5,141 nucleotides of DNA. Origin: SYIM01 sp044359405. GTDB taxonomy: Bacteria; Pseudomonadota; Gammaproteobacteria; Burkholderiales; Burkholderiaceae_E. Below are positions 1 to 5,007 of this stretch, piece by piece. A model generated the notes under the pieces. The model was given only the letters and a program-made list of their open reading frames with translations, was not told the DNA's origin and did not search any database. Numbering within the stretch: the stretch's first letter is position 1; each line of letters opens with the position of its first letter. The stretch covers positions 1 to 5,141 of the forward strand of contig JBIKMC010000250.1 of assembly GCA_044359405.1 (NCBI GenBank), written 5' to 3'. The translations under genes and the position numbers were made by a program.

Positions 1-1
1 G

Positions 2-172
2 GGGCTGGGCTATCCTCTGGGCCCCCTGTCGATGGGGGACGAGATTGGTCCCGCCAGAGTGCTGCAGATTCTTCGCGGTATGTACGCAGTCACGGGCGAC
101 CCGCGCTATCGCCCAAGCCTGTGGCTGCAGCGTCGCGCTCAGTTGGGCTTATCCCTGCTTCAGTCCGATTGA
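2..172 (+). CDS. 3-hydroxyacyl-CoA dehydrogenase, C-terminal fragment (gene starts left of window)
   Basis: Only the last 56 codons and the TGA stop are present; base 1 belongs to the preceding codon. The translation opens with GLGYPLGPLSMGDEIGPARV and continues with GDPRYRPSLWLQRRAQLG. The 'G-x-GYP-x-GPL-x-x-x-D-x-x-G' pattern followed by 'GD-x-RYRPS' is typical of the C-terminal helical domain of NAD-dependent 3-hydroxyacyl-CoA dehydrogenases, particularly the roughly 500-residue PaaH/PaaC-like forms with a second C-terminal domain. Such enzymes oxidise (S)-3-hydroxyacyl-CoA to 3-ketoacyl-CoA in the cytoplasm during beta-oxidation or aromatic-acid catabolism. The Rossmann NAD-binding domain lies outside the window, so substrate class and completeness cannot be judged. 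The next gene starts 11 bp after the stop on the same strand, so the two are probably cotranscribed. Confidence 0.85.
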   Translation, partial: GLGYPLGPLSMGDEIGPARVLQILRGMYAVTGDPRYRPSLWLQRRAQLGLSLLQSD

Positions 173-183
173 CGGATCCAGCC

Positions 184-1293
184 ATGGTGTCCGAGCAGCG
201 ACTGTCCGCCGAACTCAAGCCTGAGGACTCCAGCCAGTTCGCCGGGACTATGCCGGTGCCGCCGCAGCATCAGTTTGACCAGCAGGCGCTTGCGCACTAC
301 CTGCAGGCGAATCTGCCCGGCTTTCGAGGGCCATTGCGAATCGAGCTCTTCAAGGGTGGGCAGTCCAATCCCACTTATTGCCTGCTGGCCGAATCGGGCC
401 GCTATGTCATGCGCGCCAAGCCTGGACCGGTTGCCCGCCTGCTGCCCTCGGCGCACGCCATTGAACGCGAGTTTCGGGTCCTATCGGCGTTGGCGTCAAC
501 CGACGTCCCGGTTGCCAGGGTCTACTGTCTGTGTGAGGACGAATCAGTCATTGGGCGAGCGTTCTATGTCATGCAGATGGTTCAGGGGCGCGTGCTCTGG
601 GAGCAATCGCTGCCTGACATGACGCCGCTTCAGCGGAGCGACATTTACGATCAAATGAATGCGGTACTTGCGCGCCTGCACCGCGTTGATCCAGCGGCGA
701 TTGGTCTGGCTGACTTCGGAAAACCTGGCAACTACTTCAGTCGACAAATCGGTCGCTGGACACGCCAATATCGGGCCTCGGAGACCCGCCCCATCGAGGC
801 CATGAATCGGCTGATGGCCTGGCTGCCCGATCATGTTCCCGCTGACGATACGACCACCATCGTGCACGGTGACTACCGTCTGGACAACCTCATCTTCGCA
901 GCAGATCAGCCGCGTATCCTCGCCATTCTTGACTGGGAACTGTCAACGCTGGGACACCCCCTGGCCGACTTCTCTTACCACTGCATGTCCTGGCATATTC
1001 CGCCTGGCCACTTCCGGGGCATCGCAGGCCTTGACCATGCTGCACTGGGCATTCCCTCTGAGCAGAGCTACGTCGAGCGCTACTGCCAACGCACTGAACG
1101 CGACCCTGATCAGGTCATGGCCCACTGGGATTTTTATCTAGCCTACAACCTGTTTCGCCTGGCGGCTATCTTGCAGGGAATCGTCAAGCGCGTGGCCGAG
1201 GGAACCGCCTCCAATACGCGTGCGCCGGCCACGGCCGAACGGGTTGAACCGCTGGCCCAGATCGGCTGGCAGATTGCCCAGCGGGTTCGTTGA
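184..1293 (+). CDS. APH-fold phosphotransferase of the ACAD10/11 (LvaA-like) family
   Basis: The 369-residue protein has the kinase-like fold of aminoglycoside/choline phosphotransferases. Residues 56-65 (FKGGQSNPTY) are the nucleotide-binding loop, and Lys79 in VMRAKP is the expected ATP-contacting lysine. HGDYRLDN at 228-235 is the catalytic loop, with Asp230 as base and Asn235 as metal ligand; DWE at 250-252 supplies the second metal-binding Asp. 'GGQSNPTY' and 'LDWELSTLGHPLAD' are characteristic of the acyl-CoA-associated branch rather than antibiotic-resistance kinases. That branch includes the kinase domain of animal ACAD10/ACAD11 and Pseudomonas LvaA, which phosphorylate the 4-hydroxyl of 4-hydroxyacyl-CoAs. 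The acyl-CoA dehydrogenase gene downstream supports this role; the exact substrate is inferred. The frame is open back to 121, inside the previous gene. ATG at 184 is chosen because it clears that gene and codons 184-249 already show strong G/C bias at third positions. ATG at 250 (347 aa) is the alternative. Neither start has a strong Shine-Dalgarno sequence. Confidence 0.88.
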   Translation: MVSEQRLSAELKPEDSSQFAGTMPVPPQHQFDQQALAHYLQANLPGFRGPLRIELFKGGQSNPTYCLLAESGRYVMRAKPGPVARLLPSAHAIEREFRVLSALASTDVPVARVYCLCEDESVIGRAFYVMQMVQGRVLWEQSLPDMTPLQRSDIYDQMNAVLARLHRVDPAAIGLADFGKPGNYFSRQIGRWTRQYRASETRPIEAMNRLMAWLPDHVPADDTTTIVHGDYRLDNLIFAADQPRILAILDWELSTLGHPLADFSYHCMSWHIPPGHFRGIAGLDHAALGIPSEQSYVERYCQRTERDPDQVMAHWDFYLAYNLFRLAAILQGIVKRVAEGTASNTRAPATAERVEPLAQIGWQIAQRVR

Positions 1294-1332
1294 GGCCGTC
1301 CGGCCCCCTTCCTCTTTCAATGGAGTTCTGCC

Positions 1333-2559
1333 ATGTCGTTCAAATTTTCGGCGCGCAGCCTCGAACTGCAGGATCGCCTCAAATCGTTCATGCAGCAGCA
1401 CATCTATCCGAACGAGCAACGGTTTCATGACGAGGTTGAACACAACCGACGTCAGGGCAACCCCTGGATTCCTACGCAAACCATAGAGCAGCTCAAACCG
1501 CTTGCCCGCGCGACGGGCCTTTGGAATTTGTTTCTGCCGCGCTCCGAGCGTGTGCCCGAGGGGCTATCAAACCTTGACTATGCCCCGTTATGCGAGATCA
1601 TGGGGCGTGTGAGTTGGGCTCCCGAGGTGTTCAATTGCTCGGCGCCCGACACTGGAAACATGGAGACCTTCGAGCGTTACGCCTCGGAGCCCATCAAACG
1701 GCAGTGGCTGGACCCTCTGTTACGCGGCGAGATTCGTTCAGCCTTTGCCATGACAGAGCCCGCTGTCGCCTCGTCCGATGCCACCAACATTCAGTCGCGA
1801 ATCACTCGCGACGGCGATCACTACATCATCAACGGCACTAAATGGTGGACCTCAGGTGCGGGCGATCCGCGCTGCAAGGTCTACATCTTTATGGGCAAGA
1901 CCGATCCTGACGGGCCTCGCCACCAGCAGCAATCCATGATTGTGGTGCCAGCTGAGACAGCTGGCATTACCGTAGTTCGACCGCTGACCGTGTTTGGCTA
2001 CGACGACGCGCCTCACGGTCATTGTGAAGTCCGTTTTGAGAACGTGCGCGTCCCGGCCGATCATGTACTGCTGGGCGAAGGGCGCGGCTTTGAGATCGCC
2101 CAGGGGCGCCTGGGACCTGGGCGCATCCATCATTGCATGCGCCAGATCGGTGTGGCCGAGCGCGCCCTTGAACTCATGTGCATGCGGTTGACGGCCCGAG
2201 TGGCATTCGGCAAGCGCATCGCCGATCAATCGGTATGGCATGAACGCATCGCCGAGGCGCGCTGCATGATCGATCAGGCCCGCCTGCTCACCTTCCAAGC
2301 CGCCCACATGATGGATACGGCCGGCAACAAAGTAGCGCGCCGCGAGATCGCGATGATCAAAGTCGTTGCTCCCAATGTGGCCGGCCAGGTGCTTGACTGG
2401 GCTATTCAGGCGCATGGTGGCGGTGGGGTGTCCGGCGATTTTCCCCTGGCAGCGCTCTGGGCGCATTCTCGCACCCTGCGCTTTGCCGATGGCCCTGATG
2501 AGGTACACCGCGCGGCCATCGCCAAGCTCGAGCTTGCCCGCCACACACGAATCGATTAA
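1333..2559 (+). CDS. acyl-CoA dehydrogenase, ACAD10/ACAD11 (LvaC-like) type
   Basis: This 408-residue protein has the full acyl-CoA dehydrogenase layout: an N-terminal helical domain (about 1-135), a middle beta domain with the flavin/substrate motif FAMTEPAVASSDATN at 138-152 and NGTKWWTSGA at 167-176, and a C-terminal helical domain with the FAD-contacting HGGGGV at 361-366. It should bind FAD and act in the cytoplasm. The segment RFADGPDEVHR (383-393) stands where medium-chain dehydrogenases have 'YEGT' with the catalytic Glu. Here Asp386 falls in that position, the signature of the ACAD10/11 clade. In that clade, with a partner kinase, the enzyme converts 4-phosphoacyl-CoA towards an enoyl- or 3-hydroxyacyl-CoA instead of only desaturating C2-C3. 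The start is well supported: GGAG at 1322-1325 lies 7 bases before the ATG. The gene follows the phosphotransferase by 39 bp. Full length, no disruption. Ordinary alpha,beta-dehydrogenation of a branched or long acyl-CoA remains possible. Confidence 0.92.
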   Translation: MSFKFSARSLELQDRLKSFMQQHIYPNEQRFHDEVEHNRRQGNPWIPTQTIEQLKPLARATGLWNLFLPRSERVPEGLSNLDYAPLCEIMGRVSWAPEVFNCSAPDTGNMETFERYASEPIKRQWLDPLLRGEIRSAFAMTEPAVASSDATNIQSRITRDGDHYIINGTKWWTSGAGDPRCKVYIFMGKTDPDGPRHQQQSMIVVPAETAGITVVRPLTVFGYDDAPHGHCEVRFENVRVPADHVLLGEGRGFEIAQGRLGPGRIHHCMRQIGVAERALELMCMRLTARVAFGKRIADQSVWHERIAEARCMIDQARLLTFQAAHMMDTAGNKVARREIAMIKVVAPNVAGQVLDWAIQAHGGGGVSGDFPLAALWAHSRTLRFADGPDEVHRAAIAKLELARHTRID

Positions 2560-2593
2560 TGGATAACCCGGCTATTGCCACACGGAGGCTGCA

Positions 2594-3289
2594 ATGATTG
2601 ATCTATATACCTGGCCCACGCCTAACGGCCACAAGATCCACATCATGCTTGAGGAATGTGGTCTGCCCTATGCGGTGCATGCCATCGACATCGGTGCGGG
2701 TGACCAGTTCAAGCCTGAGTTTTTGCGCATCAGTCCCAACAACAAGATGCCCGCCATCGTTGACAGTGAAGGCCCCGATGGTAAGCCTATCTCTGTGTTT
2801 GAGTCTGGTGCCATCCTCATTTACCTGGCGGCCAAGACTGGGCGCTTTATGCCCCGTACAACTCGCGGCAAATACGAGGTGCTGCAGTGGCTGATGTGGC
2901 AAATGGGTGGGTTCGGTCCTATGCTTGGACAGGCGCATCATTTTCGAATTTATGCCCCCGAGCGAGTCCAGTATGCGTATGACCGCTATAGCAACGAGGC
3001 GCAGCGACTGTATGGCGTACTCGACCGGCAACTCGAAAAAACGGGTGCCTACATAGCGGGCAAGCAGTACTCAATCGCCGATATGGCCACCTGGCCCTGG
3101 GCGCGTTCCTGGCAGAACCAGGGTATCGAGCTTGATCGGTTTCCGTCTGTCAAACGCTGGTTTGAAACGATCGGCGAACGCCCCGCGGTTAAACGGGCCG
3201 TTACCGTACTAGCCGATCGACGCAAACCAATCGTAGATCAGAAGGCCCGCGAAACTTTATTTGGCGCCACGCAGTACGCTAAGCGCTGA
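2594..3289 (+). CDS. yfcG: Nu-class glutathione transferase / disulfide-bond oxidoreductase, YfcG-like
   Basis: The 231-residue protein matches E. coli YfcG (about 215 aa) along its length. The thioredoxin-like N-terminal domain starts MIDLYTWPTPNGHKIHIMLE, with Thr9 and Asn11 of the TPN motif that contacts the glutathione thiols. There is no catalytic Tyr, Ser or Cys as in classical GSTs. NKMPAIVD (50-57) holds the cis-Pro53 and FESGAIL (69-75) the glutathione gamma-glutamyl site. The C-terminal all-helical domain has QWLMWQMGGFGPMLGQ (98-113) and the folding motif SIADMATWPW (160-169). E. coli YfcG binds two glutathiones and reduces disulfides, with weak classical transferase activity; this protein is expected to do likewise in the cytoplasm. 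GGAGG at 2584-2588 lies 5 bases before the ATG, fixing the start. It is the last gene of the left operon, 34 bp after the dehydrogenase. Whether it serves that pathway or is a neighbour of convenience is unknown. Confidence 0.93.
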   Translation: MIDLYTWPTPNGHKIHIMLEECGLPYAVHAIDIGAGDQFKPEFLRISPNNKMPAIVDSEGPDGKPISVFESGAILIYLAAKTGRFMPRTTRGKYEVLQWLMWQMGGFGPMLGQAHHFRIYAPERVQYAYDRYSNEAQRLYGVLDRQLEKTGAYIAGKQYSIADMATWPWARSWQNQGIELDRFPSVKRWFETIGERPAVKRAVTVLADRRKPIVDQKARETLFGATQYAKR

Positions 3290-3360
3290 GTGCAGCGGGT
3301 GAAAGACGCAACGCCAGCGGACGCAAGCCTAACGGACGCAGGCCCAGCGCTCACTGCAGC
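3282..3360. repeat. pair of near-identical 15-mers flanking the tandem array, each overlapping a stop codon
   Basis: AGCGCTGAGTGCAGC at 3282-3296 and AGCGCTCACTGCAGC at 3346-3360 match at 13 of 15 positions. The first contains the TGA of the yfcG-like gene (3287-3289). The second contains the reverse-strand stop of the DUF1178 gene (TCA, 3351-3353) at the same offset. The two differences (GAG versus CAC) also make bases 3289-3297 largely complementary to 3348-3355, allowing an 8-bp stem with one bulged base around the tandem array. No T-run follows on either strand, so this is not a standard rho-independent terminator, although a bidirectional stop signal is conceivable. Confidence 0.5.
3305..3349. 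repeat. three 15-bp tandem repeats between convergent genes
   Basis: Three head-to-tail 15-mers fill most of the 61-bp gap between the yfcG-like and DUF1178 stop codons: GACGCAACGCCAGCG (3305-3319), GACGCAAGCCTAACG (3320-3334) and GACGCAGGCCCAGCG (3335-3349). GACGCA is invariant and the remaining nine positions vary. The array is non-coding relative to the assigned genes. The role is unknown: it may be replication slippage or a protein-binding or transcription-end element. Confidence 0.7.
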
Positions 3361-3800
3361 CGGGTCTTCGCACTCTCGGGCAAGGGCAAGGCCATCACGG
3401 CGATACCTTCATCGGCCAGCTCGGCGGTTTGCTCGGCTGTTGCCGTGCCGCGAATGCTGCGTTCCGGCGCTTCGTTGTAGTGAATGCGGCGGGCTTCCTC
3501 GGCAAAACCATCGCCCACATCTTCAGTGTTTTCGATGATGTAGCGCGTCGCTTTCAACCACAGGGCCTGCATCTGCTCAGGCGTGAGATTGCTCGCCTGC
3601 ACCGCACCCGCCGGCGCTGGCTCATGCGCCGACCTTGAAAGATTAAGGCGAGGAGCGCTCAGCAGGCGCCGCACCTGGCGGTCTCCGCAAAGCGGACACT
3701 CAACGAGCGAACGCGCGCATTGGTTGTCATAATCCTGCTCGGAGTTGAACCAACCCTCAAAGCGGTGTTCCTGACTACATGACAAATCGAATACTTTCAT
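3351..3800 (-). CDS. DUF1178 family protein, zinc-ribbon-like
   Basis: The 149-residue protein begins MKVFDLSCSQEHRFEGWF, the hallmark N-terminus of DUF1178, a proteobacterial family without an assigned function. Cys8, Cys35 and Cys38 (ECPLCG, 34-39), perhaps with His12 or Cys28, resemble a rubredoxin/zinc-ribbon site like that of FmdB-type regulatory proteins. After a variable Ala/Pro-rich linker (about 55-70) comes the family's conserved C-terminal block: IIENTEDVGDGFAEEARRIH (88-107), ERSIRGTAT (113-121) and DEGIAVMALPLP (130-141). It has no signal peptide or membrane segment, so it is probably cytoplasmic. Length is normal for the family. It is transcribed away from mnmH and converges on the yfcG-like gene. 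No clear Shine-Dalgarno precedes the ATG, but the start is fixed by the conserved MKVFDL. Confidence 0.9.
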   Translation of the reverse strand: MKVFDLSCSQEHRFEGWFNSEQDYDNQCARSLVECPLCGDRQVRRLLSAPRLNLSRSAHEPAPAGAVQASNLTPEQMQALWLKATRYIIENTEDVGDGFAEEARRIHYNEAPERSIRGTATAEQTAELADEGIAVMALPLPESAKTRLQ

Positions 3801-3830
3801 CGTTGAGCCGATTCTAAGCCGAAAACCATC
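3801..3830. promoter_or_regulatory. 30-bp divergent intergenic region with a direct repeat
   Basis: This is all that separates the start codons of the DUF1178 gene (-) and mnmH (+), so promoters for one or both must extend into the opposite gene. It carries two copies of AGCCGA, at 3806-3811 and 3817-3822, spaced 11 bp start to start (about one helical turn). On the - strand, TAGAAT (complement of 3811-3816) matches the sigma-70 -10 consensus at 5 of 6 bases, but no good -35 lies 17 bp upstream. It would also give a leader of only a few bases. The region is real as an intergenic gap; its regulatory reading is tentative. Confidence 0.35.
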
Positions 3831-4895
3831 ATGAAGGAGCCCATTGCCCTATCGATTGAAGAGGTCCTGGCCCGACGCGACGAGTTCAGCGCCGTGCTCG
3901 ACGCGCGCAGCCCGGCGGAGTTCGCTGAAGACCACCTGCCACAAGCTATCAGCACGCCGGTACTCGACAACGAAGACAGGGCGCTGGTCGGCACCGTATA
4001 CAAGCAGCAATCTTCATTCGAGGCGAAGCGCCTGGGCGCAGCACTCGTATCAAAAAACATAGGGCAGATTCTGCAAAACCAACTCAAAGACCAGGCACGC
4101 GATTGGGCGCCGCTGGTGTATTGCTGGCGCGGCGGAAATCGATCAGGCGCACTGGCCACAGTCCTGGCCCGTATTGGTTGGCGCACCAGCGTTCTGACGG
4201 GCGGATATCGTGAATTCAGGCGACATGTCATTGCAGAGCTGAATGTGCGGCCAGCTCAGCTGCGATTCAAGGTGCTGGCGGGCCGAACCGGTAGCGCCAA
4301 GAGCGAACTGTTGCGACGGCTGGATCAGACAGGTGCGCAAGTGCTCAACCTGGAGGCCTTGGCCCGCCATCGGGGCTCGGTTCTGGGTCTGATGCCTGGA
4401 GACGCGCAGCCTTCGCAAAAGCAGTTTGAGTCTCTGATCTGGGATCGTCTGCAGCGCTTCACCCGCGATCGTCCCGTCTGGGTCGAGTCAGAAAGTCGGC
4501 GCATCGGGCAATGTCACCTGCCTGACAGCCTCATTCATGCGATTCGTAACTCATCCTGTGTACTCGTCGAAGCAAGTCTAGGTGTCCGAACACGCCTGTT
4601 GCTGAGCGAGTATCAGCACTTTACGCATCGCCCTGATGATCTGCTCACACGGCTTGATCGTCTGATCCCCCTGCACGGCCATGCTCAGCTGGACACCTGG
4701 CGGCAGCAGATACGCGACGGGCACTGGGAGACTTTCGTCGAATCGCTGCTGCACAAGCACTATGACCCGGCCTATGACCGCTCAATGCAGCGCAACTACC
4801 TCGGTCTAGAGCAGGCCCACGCGGTGGCGATCGAAGGTGACGATAATGCGTCGCTTGAGCGTGCAACGCGAGCCCTGCTTTTCATGGAAGACTGA
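3831..4895 (+). CDS. mnmH: tRNA 2-selenouridine synthase MnmH (SelU/YbbB)
   Basis: The 354-residue protein has the two-domain MnmH layout. An N-terminal rhodanese domain (about 5-135) contains DARSPAEFAEDHLPQA (24-39) and the active-site loop YCWRGGNRSG (97-106) with catalytic Cys98. A P-loop domain follows, with GRTGSAKSELL at 151-161 as Walker A, then EALARHRGSVLG (175-186), QPSQKQFES (193-201) and VESESRRIG (218-226). MnmH replaces the sulfur of 2-thiouridine at wobble position 34 of certain tRNAs by selenium, using selenophosphate from SelD and passing through an S-geranylated intermediate. The second glycine of the classic GxxxxGK[ST] motif is Ala156 here. Length is close to E. coli (364 aa). 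The ATG matches the expected family N-terminus, but no Shine-Dalgarno precedes it; an AAGGAG lies just inside the gene (3834-3839). It is divergent from the DUF1178 gene and probably monocistronic. selD is not in the window. Confidence 0.95.
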   Translation: MKEPIALSIEEVLARRDEFSAVLDARSPAEFAEDHLPQAISTPVLDNEDRALVGTVYKQQSSFEAKRLGAALVSKNIGQILQNQLKDQARDWAPLVYCWRGGNRSGALATVLARIGWRTSVLTGGYREFRRHVIAELNVRPAQLRFKVLAGRTGSAKSELLRRLDQTGAQVLNLEALARHRGSVLGLMPGDAQPSQKQFESLIWDRLQRFTRDRPVWVESESRRIGQCHLPDSLIHAIRNSSCVLVEASLGVRTRLLLSEYQHFTHRPDDLLTRLDRLIPLHGHAQLDTWRQQIRDGHWETFVESLLHKHYDPAYDRSMQRNYLGLEQAHAVAIEGDDNASLERATRALLFMED

Positions 4896-4920
4896 CCCGG
4901 GCACCGAAACGGCTCTTCAT

Positions 4921-4962
4921 AATCGCTGCTTCAGAACCGCTGGTTCAGAATCGCTAAGTGCG
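4921..4962. repeat. 14-bp tandem repeat, about three copies, downstream of mnmH
   Basis: The units are AATCGCTGCTTCAG (4921-4934), AACCGCTGGTTCAG (4935-4948) and AATCGCTAAGTGCG (4949-4962). The first two differ at 2 of 14 positions; the third matches only in its first half. A more degenerate copy (AAACGGCTCTTCAT, 4907-4920, 9 of 14) may precede them. The array lies in the 112-bp non-coding gap between the convergent mnmH and the right-edge gene. No function can be assigned. Confidence 0.6.
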
Positions 4963-4966
4963 ATTC
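4948..4966. other. 7-bp hairpin at the end of the 14-bp repeat array
   Basis: GAATCGC (4948-4954) and GCGATTC (4960-4966) are perfect inverted repeats around the 5-base loop TAAGT. The hairpin lies about 53 bases downstream of the mnmH stop. No T-run follows on either strand, so it is not a canonical terminator. It could stabilise an mRNA 3' end or bind a protein as a palindrome. Confidence 0.4.
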
Positions 4967-4972
4967 ACGTTC

Positions 4973-4994
4973 AAAAGCCCGCTGAGGTGTTCAG
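4973..4994 (-). terminator. weak possible terminator for the right-edge - strand gene
   Basis: Read on the - strand just after the stop at 5008, CTGA and TCAG (4994-4991 and 4985-4982) can pair around a 5-base loop. A GC-rich CGGGC follows, then TTTT (complement of 4973-4976). The stem is only 4 bp, so this is a marginal candidate supported mainly by its position. Confidence 0.2.
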
Positions 4995-5007
4995 ACCGCA
5001 AGAGGTT

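Noticed and set aside
121..183. Upstream extension of the phosphotransferase to a GTG at 121
   Set aside because: It would overlap the last 52 bases of the 3-hydroxyacyl-CoA dehydrogenase in another frame, and the extra residues resemble no family N-terminus. ATG at 184 leaves an ordinary 11-bp gap.
184..1293. Aminoglycoside-resistance kinase
   Set aside because: The fold is shared, but the GGQSNPTY and LDWELSTLGHPLAD motifs and the adjacent acyl-CoA dehydrogenase place it in the acyl-CoA-linked branch.
1294..1305. GGCC-GTCC-GGCC hairpin just after the phosphotransferase stop, followed by a pyrimidine-rich stretch
   Set aside because: The stem is only 4 bp and the following CCCTTCCTCTTTC is not a clean T-run, so a terminator or attenuator between these two operon genes is not supported.
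1852..2544. Long open frame on the - strand (230 codons) opposite the acyl-CoA dehydrogenase
   Set aside because: It lies entirely antisense to a well-supported gene, its product matches nothing recognisable, and such mirror frames are common in GC-rich coding DNA.
3290..3538. Open + strand frame starting with GTG right after the yfcG-like stop
   Set aside because: It overlaps the DUF1178 gene antisense, its product is low-complexity and Arg-rich, and it starts within the repeat-bearing gap; no domain or ribosome-binding site supports it.
3797..4231. 144-codon - strand frame across the mnmH start
   Set aside because: It is antisense to the rhodanese domain of mnmH, has Ser/Arg-rich composition without motifs, and overlaps the DUF1178 start.
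4887..4918. GAAGA/TCTTC inverted repeat spanning the mnmH stop, with inner CCG-AAA-CGG
   Set aside because: The arms are short, the loop is large and no T-run follows; it does not qualify as a rho-independent terminator.
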